A stretch of 64,000 nt of DNA from assembly GCA_026182355.1 (NCBI GenBank), contig JAPFBL010000364.1, forward strand, positions 62,001-126,000. Direction: 5' to 3'. Of this stretch, positions 57,251-64,000 are shown piece after piece. The position numbers and the translations under genes were made by a program. Origin of the DNA: Hermatobates lingyangjiaoensis. Its lineage: Eukaryota; Arthropoda; Insecta; Hemiptera; Hermatobatidae. How positions within the stretch are numbered: position 1 is the stretch's first letter; every line of letters starts with the position of its first letter. Under the pieces are notes generated by a model. It saw nothing but the letters and a program-made list of their open reading frames with translations. It was not told the DNA's origin and searched no databases.

Positions 57251-57287
57251 CTCCTGATGACGAACAACAGTTCGAAATATTGAATTC
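57251..57287 (+). ncRNA. Hammerhead-like motif, family 4 (intact core)
   Basis: CTC, CTGATGA (57254-57260), C, perfect 4-bp stem II GAAC-AACA-GTTC (57262-57273), GAA, ATAT (self-complementary), U, GAATTC. Stem I is weak next to the core (two pairs, then a mismatch). Confidence 0.55.
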
Positions 57288-57394
57288 TGAAAGTATTCAT
57301 TTTATTCTTTTTTCTGTGTCGTGCTTTGTGTAATTTAAAGATATATATATGGGGGGGGGGGGGGGGTAAATATGTACAACACTCACCCTTAGTT

Positions 57395-57436
57395 AATGCC
57401 TGAAGAAGAATACTACGTGGAGGAAACGCGTTGTTT
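57395..57436 (+). ncRNA. Hammerhead-like motif, family 5 (right arm)
   Basis: CTGAAGA (57400-57406), A, GAATACTACGTGGAG in place of the hairpin (partly mispaired), GAA (57423-57425), self-complementary ACGCGT, U, GTTT. Confidence 0.45.
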
Positions 57437-57499
57437 ATACCATTAAATTTCTTTATGTGGAGAATATTTCATTAGCTTTTTACTCTACAATGAGTAAAT

Positions 57500-58300
57500 A
57501 CCACATAATAACTGATTGCACTATCTTAGAATCTTTTATCCATGTTTTTTTCTTTCCTGGGATAAATCAGAACTTATCGGAACTGATAAGAGAATGAGGA
57601 AAAAAGGACCCCACTAAATCTAATTCTAGGTTGTAAAAAGTAAGAAATAATTCAAGATTGACACTAAAATAAAAAAAATCTGCTTACTACCGGCTTTTTA
57701 TTTATTTGTTTCACTTATTAGCAATGGAACGAATAAGTTATTCTATTATTATGATTATCAATATATTTTAGTTAAAATGTCGACTATTATATTATTGTAT
57801 GAATAATGCATATTCAAATGCATTTATTTACTTGATGAATTTATAAATTATAGTTCAATATACTGAAAATTAATGATTAATTTAGTTTAAATTAAAAATG
57901 TAATGCTTATTAAATAATGCGTTGTCAAAGGTGGCTTATAAGACCAAATTAAAAGAAGACCTGAGCATTATTGCCTTTGGAAAGTACTAAGAGAGGGAGT
58001 TAATGAAGTTCTGGTAAGAGTTAAGACAGTTCAGTATCGATCAGAGCCTAGTGGAGATGACTTAATTAAACCTTTACCTAGCTTGGTCCACAGACACGTC
58101 CAATCATCACAGAGGTGTATTTGCACGGCCAGTGGCAAACGCTTCAAAACGCAAACCGTATCCCCACCATAATGTGCAAACACCAATAAACAGTGCTTGT
58201 AATTATGCTGTGTTCTTATATAACTGTGCTTTTCTTATATGTAATATTACTATGTCAAACAATCTAAAAGAACAACAAACCTTCATAATAAAACTGTAGG
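57500..58300. other. DNA without recognised features
   Basis: No gene or shared repeat recognised. Confidence 0.4.
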
Positions 58301-58309
58301 TAAACATGC

Positions 58310-58560
58310 AACAGATATGTTCGCTACAGTCTTTAATTTTTTCGTTCAACCATAATCAGGATAGAAAAAGGAAGGGAGACAAACAAGGATTGGAGACTAA
58401 TATGCGTTCTCAGTACTTTTTTTCATCAGGAGGAAGAATCATTATTATTAACAACTCCACTCTGCACTGCCTCTCTGGGAGTATCGTACCCCTTCTCCTT
58501 CCAGTCTCTCCCTGAAGACGAACTGCGGTTCAAAATATTGATTCTAGTAAGTGTTTTCCT
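58310..58560. repeat. Mixed family-2 and family-4 repeat pieces
   Basis: GCTACAGTCTTTAATTTTTTCG, TTCAACCATAATCAGGATAG (minus, family 2, decayed) and CTCTCCCTGAAGACGAACTG, GTTCAAAATATTGATTCTAG (plus). The second has CTGAAGA (58512-58518), C, perfect stem II GAAC-TGCG-GTTC, then AAA for GAA, ATAT, U, GATTC, so G12 is lost. Confidence 0.5.
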
Positions 58561-58569
58561 TTTTTTGGA

Positions 58570-59325
58570 TTGCTTTTGTTTCATAACTTACTTATTATTA
58601 TTATTATATGAAGAAAGAAAAAAAAATCAACAAAAAGTGTAATATAAAAATAAGTTACAGCGTAATACAGTTTAATGTGAAAAGATAGTAAATACTAACA
58701 TTATTGAAATGAATAATATATTCATTAATACACAATAAAAAATAAAATAAAATATGATTAAAAAAATATTCTTCTTTTATATTTAATTCTAGAGTAGTTC
58801 GCGGTTTTGAAAAAAAAATATATGCACCTCGAAAGTTTTGCAGTTTAGTGTTTTTACTTTCTCTTATTGTAGCGAATTTATCAACCTCTATCATCTGCTC
58901 AAGTTGAGTTGTGGTTGCTTACATGGATAGTGACGGGGCAGGTTGGAGCGGTTATTGACAGAAGCTCAATACCACTTCTTGTCGTTCTAAGTTTGTGAAT
59001 ACCTGGGAACTTAGTTGTGATAACGTAGAGTAAGAACAGTGAAACTTTCTTCTGAAAAAAAAAGAAACTTTCTTCTTCTTCTCTCAAATTCTTTGAAACG
59101 TAAAAATTTATTCTTTTTTTAATTCGAACTTAACCTATAGAGAAGTGTTCTTCTTTGGATAAGAGTTCGTTATACCATATTAAGAGTTCAGATGCAACCT
59201 GAATAGTTGAAGGTGGCTATTATGATTAATAGCCTGAATGGAGGTTTTGTTTTTGTTTATCCGTATTTCCGTGTTTGATTCTTTTAGTCGTTTGAAAAGT
59301 TGTCCTAACAGCTTATATGTATATA
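58570..59325. other. AT-rich DNA without recognised features
   Basis: No gene or shared repeat recognised. Short duplicated AAACTTTCTTCT units lie near 59040-59075. Confidence 0.4.
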
Positions 59326-59329
59326 CATA

Positions 59330-59410
59330 TCTTAGTCTTGTTTTCCCATTTCTTATTGTGGTTTGATCATTGATTGTTGTTTCACGTGTTTATGTGAAAT
59401 CTTTTTATGT
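59330..59410 (+). repeat. Family-1 outer arm, left of the Penelope-like element
   Basis: CTTAGTCTTGTTTTCCCATT through GTGTTTATGTGAAATC and a TA-rich tract, cut at the stem III position so the ribozyme-like part is missing. It is inverted relative to the arm at 62330-62400, so the Penelope-like element sits between two facing family-1 copies. Confidence 0.7.
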
Positions 59411-59497
59411 ATATACATATATATCTCAATATACACACAAAATAAAATGTTTATCAGAACTCGGTCAGATCTTCAAGTTTAGATTGGACTCTCATTG

Positions 59498-59537
59498 CCA
59501 ACATTTCGGTTTTTATTTAAAACTTTTTTAACAAGCC
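59498..59537 (-). ncRNA. Hammerhead-like motif, family 3, at the Penelope 3' flank (decayed)
   Basis: Minus strand: GGC, TTGTTAA (for CTGATGA), stem II TTTTAAATAAAA-type with ACC, GAA, ATGT (from ACGT), U, GGC. Core bases are lost, but the layout of the family is kept. Confidence 0.3.
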
Positions 59538-59830
59538 GACAGCACAGAGGTAACATAAGAACTAATACAATCATTCAAAAATTCAACATACATAAAAAGC
59601 GCAAAAAATTACAAATAAGAAAATTCCTTTTGTATTTTCTGTGAAACGTTTGCTGTACTTTGTGGATCGTTTTTCTGTTGATAATATACATATATATATA
59701 TATATATATATATTTGCATGGAGACGTTCTTCTTGATTTCTTCGGAGACATTGATAGAAGAAGCATTAAACACCGCATGCGATTGGTTGACTATACTAGA
59801 CAGCCCAACCAGTCACCCGGCCTCTCTTGG

Positions 59831-62297
59831 CTACTCAGCCGATTGGTCATCACTATTCACAGGGGCATCGAATTCGCTTATATCGATTACTAATTTGTAG
59901 GAGCTATCAAAGTTTCTGCAGCTAGGTATAACATTCATATCACTTATTTGTGAATTTAGAACAGGATTCAAATCTTTAATATAGAGAGCTTCAATTATTT
60001 TTAATCTATTACTGTCACTGTTCATCTGCAAAATAGTTGTTCCTTCTTCTAAGATCTTACGTGTTAAAGCCATACCATGGGCTTCTCTTGCATGGTTCTT
60101 GGGGGCCCCATTCACTAAATGCATTCTCAATCGTCTTGAAAGTTTAGTATTTGTCATCCCAATATAATAATTTGAGGGCAGGGTTGCGCAGTCCCCTGTA
60201 TTGCATGTATATTTATATATTAAGTGACACTTTTGCAAGTCTGGTACAGCTTTTTCATGACGGTTTCTTAATATGAGGTCTTGAGTTTTTCTATTTTTGT
60301 AATATATTCTTAATTTTATTTTGTCATTAGGATCTGTGGTTTTGACATTGTTCTTAATAATCTTCTTAAGCGCTGTTTCATCGCTTAAGAAGATATTGGT
60401 TATAAGCTTTTGTCGATATTGGTTATTCATATATCCTCGGTAATACAGTAGGATTTCTTGTCCCGTGTTGTCGATTTCATTTCCTTTTTCTTCGGTATAC
60501 CACCTATCCATTTGCGTCTTGATAACACTCGATATTTCTTTATTGCTATAGCCGTTGTTTAGGAGCACCTGCGTGGATTTATCTAATTCGTCATGTATTA
60601 ATTTCCAATTACTGCAGTGTGTAAGTGCTCTTCGTATGTATGATCGGATAGTCGATCTCCTATACTGTTCCGAGCATTCACTACTACCATTGAGGCAGAG
60701 TCCAGGGTTCGTCGGTTTTCGGTACACTGACGTGCTAAAGGTGTGCTGCGTTTGTTGAATAAGGATGTCTAAGAAAGGTAAGTTTCCATTCGTGCTATAT
60801 TCTACGGTTAAGTTAAGACCAGAGGATTCCTTTAGTTTTTGAAGCAGTAGCTGGATTTTTCTTCACTTTTCGATAAGACAAAAATGTCGTCAATATATCT
60901 GACATATATTGAAGGTTTATCTAACTTCTTGAAGAGATCTTTTTCGGTTTGACCCATATAAAAATTAGCGAATAAAACTTCTAGGGGTGAGCCCATAGCA
61001 ACCCCATCAATCTGTTGGTACATTTTTCCATTAGGGCAAGTAAAGGGGGCCTCTTTAGTGCACAGTTCTAAAAGTGCCTTTAGGTCTCTCCTCTCAATGT
61101 TGACAAGTGGCTGGCTATCTTTAGGGTACACCTCCGCAAGAATGTATTCTGTCGTTTTGTCAACTGGCACATTGGTAAACAGCGATTCCACGTCCAACGA
61201 GGCTATAGTACCTTGTGTATCAGAGGATTTTAGTAGATCTAGGAATTCTGTTGCTGATGAAATGCTATGCTCTCTAGGTGTGAACGGGGTTAAAATTTCA
61301 TTCAGCTTCTTAGCTAATTTATACGTTGGAGTTGGAATTTGACTTATTATTGGACGAATAGGATTCTCAGGTTTGTGAGTTTTAATATTGCCATAGCAAT
61401 ACCCCAGGCTGAAGTCACCAGTAAGGATAGGAAAAGTGGTCTCGTTATTGCGTTTGTTAATTCTTCTTATGATTTTATTTGCCTGTTTTTGATGTTTTCG
61501 ATGGGATTCTTAGTTATTCTACGAAATTTAGTGCTATCACTGAGGATATCATTAACTTTAGCTAGATATTCCTCTGTAGCCATGAGGACAAAGCATGACG
61601 TCTTGTCGGCCTTCCTTATAGTAATAGACTTGTCCTCTCTCAGTGCTTTAGCAGCATCCCGGTGACATTTCTTAAGAATGTGACTATTAAAGTTACCACG
61701 AGTGATCTTTGCCTCTCTTTGTATTTCTTCTCTGATGCTTTCACTCACCTTGAGTTTTCCTTCCTTGCCGTGTTGAATTATACTATCAAGGAGTGATTCG
61801 AGCTCTACACGTTTCCCATAGATAGGTGGTTTAGAAATATAGTGGCAGTTCAGGCCAAAATTCAGTAATTCTTCCTCATCCGTGTTAAGGATACGTTTTG
61901 TAAGATTGATGTAGCCTGGAATGGCGCAAGGCCGTTTCAAGGATCCACCATTAAGTCGAAATAACTTCTTGTTAATCTTGGTCATACTCACATGTTCATG
62001 CTGCTGAATATTGGCTCTCAACCTCTCATTAATGTTATTCTTCAGGTTAGCGTTGATTTCAAGGGTGTCCCAATCATTTTCAGCCTCTTGAAGCCGTCGT
62101 CGTAGTAATGTAACTTCTTCCTTTTTCGTTTCAAGTTGTCTAGTAACTAACTTTCTTCTATACTTCAAAGTTTCTTTCCAATTTCGTGCTACAGCGTCAT
62201 GTATTTTAATATTATATATATATATAGTCGTTATCAGCCTTTGGAGCGATTCACCTATAAAAAAAAAAAAGGGAGACCAAGCACGTTGTAGGCGCAA
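59831..62297 (-). pseudogene. Penelope-like protein: coiled coil, reverse transcriptase, GIY-YIG endonuclease (two frameshifts)
   Basis: Three successive minus frames make one protein. Frame 1 (62297-61467, 276 codons): a charged coiled coil (residues ~38-95) rich in RRRLQEAEND-type heptads, then NLTKRILNTDEEELLNFGLN and the IRKADKTSCFVLM...YLAKVNDIL block that opens Penelope-like RTs. Frame 2 (open from about 61480, before its first Met at 61197, to about 60850): GYCYGNIKTHKPENPIRPII, motif A LDVESLFTNVP, GVAMGSPLE and the catalytic YIDDIF (about 60900-60880). Frame 3 (to 59831): LPFLDILIQ, VYRKPTNP, thumb region, then Cys167/175/180, YYIGMT (187-192 of that frame), Arg198/199, His203/212/217, Glu246 and LNPVLN, i.e. 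a GIY-YIG nuclease with its Cys/His cluster. Each break is a single-base change in an A-rich run (near 61480 and near 60855). Both catalytic centres are otherwise intact. Host genes are not involved. Confidence 0.85.
62227..62254 (-). ncRNA. Decayed hammerhead core at the Penelope 5' end
   Basis: Minus strand: GGTGAATCGCTCC, AAAGG, CTGATAA, CGAC, then a TA tract that replaces stem II, then ATATTAAAATAC. CTGATAACGAC differs by one base from the family-4/6 core CTGATGACGA. GGAGCGATTCAC (plus strand) also occurs in the family-6 foldback at 24936-24948. Confidence 0.3.
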
Positions 62298-62329
62298 TGG
62301 ACAGTAACCTCTTTTCTATATATATATAT

Positions 62330-62530
62330 ATCGATAAAAAGATTTCACATAAACACGTGAAATAAGAATCAATGATCAAACCACAATAAGAAATGGGAAA
62401 ACAAGACTAAGATCTTTCAACCGTAACAAGCGGTCTTCGTCAGTTGGGTTTTTGACTCTGACGAAGACCGCTTGTTACGGTTGAAAGATCTTAGTCTTGT
62501 TTTCCCATTTCTTATTGTGGTTTGATCATT
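62330..62530. repeat. Family-1 foldback, nearly perfect, right of the Penelope-like element
   Basis: The left arm GATTTCACATAAACACGTG...AAGATCTTTCAACCGTAAC and right arm GGTTGAAAGATCTTAG...TGTGGTTTGATCATT are inverted with a short centre (CGTCAGTTGGGTTTTTGACT). The centre has lost about 25 bases of the left arm compared with 23618-23840. It is followed by a TA tract. Confidence 0.85.
62454..62496 (+). ncRNA. Hammerhead-like motif, family 1 (intact)
   Basis: GACT (62454-62457), CTGACGA (62458-62464), A, GACCG/CGGTT stem II around CTTGTTA, GAA, AGATCT, U, AGTC (62493-62496). All core bases are present. Its minus-strand partner (62405-62443) ends inside the core, after CTGAC, because of the central deletion. 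Confidence 0.6.
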
Positions 62531-62702
62531 TATATATATATATATATATATAAACATTTTAACGATAGTAGGAAAATCAGAAAAATTACTTAGGATGTTT
62601 CAAAAAAACATGTGATCTTCGCGGAGTTTCACTGAAACTGGATATACCATACATACCTAGTTAGCTAAACAATATTTCTTTGACAATCTTGAGAACTTAG
62701 CA

Positions 62703-62871
62703 TGCACTGGTGTCAGGGATCTGTCTAGATTTATTGTTCTCCCGAGATGGTTCGAGTGGACCAGGGATGGGGGAGAATAGCCCCAATTCTTCTTTGTGGT
62801 ATCACAGGAGGCCGGCTTGCGGCCTATGTGTGTTCTCTCTCGGGATGGCCACTGTAACCTAACCTAGCAAA
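62703..62871 (+). repeat. tRNA-derived SINE, 3' part
   Basis: TTGTGGTATCACAGGAG, GCGGCCTATGTGTGTTCTC and GGATGGCCACTGTAACCTAA match the end of the SINE. The head is missing or rearranged. Confidence 0.65.
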
Positions 62872-64000
62872 ACAACTATTAGAAGAAACAAAACAGAAAA
62901 AATAAAACTTTTGTTTTCAAAGTTTTTTTTTTAAAAAAAAAGATGATCAAAAGATTATTAAAAAGTGATGTTTGCATATATTAATATTGTATCAAAAAAC
63001 ATTCAAATGAATTATGAGACAAGATTTTTTTTAATTTAAGACAACAAATGGAGGTAAAGGAAAAACACGCATGAAACTGTCCAGAAAGTTTAAGGATTGT
63101 TCATATTTGCCAATATTTGTTTAGAATAATTATTTCTACAATAATACGTGATCAATCTATCAGTTTTCCGGCTTGCTTTATAGCACTTCACTGTTTGTAA
63201 GAATACCCAACTGCTTTGTGGACTTTTAACTACCCCTCCCAGTCTAGCACACATGACCTAAATCCCTCAGTGAACGTCCGACTATGGTCGGTCCTCCACA
63301 TCTTCCATTCGGTATGTCATTCATTTTTCATTTTATTGTATGTAATTCCGGCTTATTCTTGTAACATTTAATTGTAATTTCCATTTTAGATGTTTATCTG
63401 ACGATGAAGACTTTGTGTTCGGAACGTGTAATTTGAATTAAAGAAAAAACTTCTTTTATATGGAGACCTTTTTTATCATTTACCGCAGTATATTTAATGT
63501 ACAAGTATACATTCAAAATTTGTTCTATAGATCGTTTAGATTCCTCTAAAAATGCTCAAGTAAATGTGACACGTATGTTGATTAAAACAATCAGGCAGAC
63601 CGACCGAAAGCAACGTTAATTAAAAACATGTAAACAGAGTAGGGAAACAATTACCAAAATAGTTTAACTTAGAGAAAACTTGTTAATGTAGTGACGAGGG
63701 TGAATAGTTTATGTAAATTAGACTGAGATTCCTGTAGAATTGAAGCAAGCAAATGTAGGTCTGGTACAAAGAGAAAAGGCGAAGTTAGCAAGTGTTGAGC
63801 AAATCGCAACGTCTTCGCCTAGGCAAACACTTATCTTCCCTCCCATGTAAATTACATACGACGCAACCAATTCAAATCCTCTCTTTGATTTTTGTTTACA
63901 GTTTACTTGACCTGCTTTATAAGTAAAAAAGAGTTTTACAACAGAATTTTATCAACTCATTAGTTGTACAATCCATAATTGCGTGTGGTATTTACTCATA
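62872..64000. other. DNA without recognised genes, with one family-5-like relic
   Basis: No gene seen. At 63400-63435 the plus strand reads TTATCTGACGATGAAGACTTTGTGTTCGGAACGTG, which parallels the family-5 motif at 32454 (CTGATGATGAACACAAAGTG, TTCGAAACACG) with a damaged stem II and core. It is followed by a TATGGAGACC flank like that of 32500. Confidence 0.4.

Larger units (their letters stand above)
56465..57492. repeat. Large foldback with ~110-base arms carrying family-5 motifs
   Basis: The left arm (about 56465-56580: CCATTGTAGGGTAAAAAG, AAATTTAATGGTATAAACAA, GCATTAACTAAGGGCGAGTG) and right arm (about 57375-57492) are inverted copies. The loop of about 790 bases has no coding region but contains a family-4 motif at 57251. 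Each arm holds a family-5 motif, on opposite strands. Confidence 0.75.
59425..62335 (-). mobile_element. Penelope-like retroelement
   Basis: Minus-strand element with one broken reading frame (62297 to 59831, about 820 codons). Its 3' flank (59450-59545) is family-3 sequence with a decayed hammerhead-like motif. Its 5' flank has GGTGAATCGCTCC followed by CTGATAACGAC (rc 62227-62237), a decayed hammerhead core, before a TA tract and the frame. Penelope-like elements are known to carry minimal hammerheads in their terminal repeats, and the placement fits. Exact termini cannot be fixed from one copy because both ends lie in TA tracts. Confidence 0.75.

Noticed and set aside
61058..61665. 94- and 108-codon plus frames
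   Set aside because: They are antisense shadows of the Penelope-like RT region.

Overview
The window reads as repeat-rich, gene-poor DNA from an AT-rich animal genome, probably an invertebrate and possibly an arthropod. The support is the mix of repeats: Helitrons, a Penelope-like element with a GIY-YIG domain, a tRNA-derived SINE, decayed LINEs with jockey-like and other RT tails, hAT and other MITEs, long TA, GT and CA microsatellites and several young tandem arrays. The species cannot be named from the sequence alone. I found no host protein-coding exon, tRNA or rRNA that I could support. Almost every open frame longer than 60 codons falls inside a repeat or reads antisense to one.

Layout. 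1-9 kb: three copies of a non-autonomous Helitron, a TTAG-type minisatellite and a hammerhead-like motif. 9-17 kb: MITE relic, SINE copies, nested foldbacks, and a five-unit 183-bp satellite born from the 3' tail of a LINE. 18-30 kb: inverted-repeat (foldback) elements whose arms carry hammerhead-ribozyme-like motifs, another SINE, an almost complete Helitron (26629-27877) abutting a second Helitron-like family, then 95-bp and 141-bp arrays. 31-38 kb: an 82-bp duplication, a well-formed hammerhead-like motif at 32454, MITEs with TA flanks and long TA and GT tracts. 39-48 kb: a hAT MITE with an exact 8-bp target duplication, a 24-25-bp minisatellite, more ribozyme-bearing repeats, and two Helitrons separated by a 134-bp array. 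49-58 kb: a diverged ~92-bp tandem array, a decayed jockey-like LINE, and a large foldback (56465-57492). 59.4-62.5 kb: a Penelope-like retroelement on the minus strand with N-terminal coiled coil, reverse transcriptase and GIY-YIG endonuclease, broken only by two single-base frameshifts and flanked by ribozyme-bearing repeats.

The most interesting theme is the density and diversity of short hammerhead-like motifs. They fall into at least six sequence families, with the order: short stem I, CTGANGA, hairpin, GAA, self-complementary 4-6 bases, cleavage position, stem I return. Many lie on both arms of foldbacks, so they occur on both strands. One decayed core sits just upstream of the Penelope-like reading frame. 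Minimal hammerheads are known in the terminal repeats of Penelope-like elements. Here they appear to have spread far beyond the one recognisable Penelope copy.
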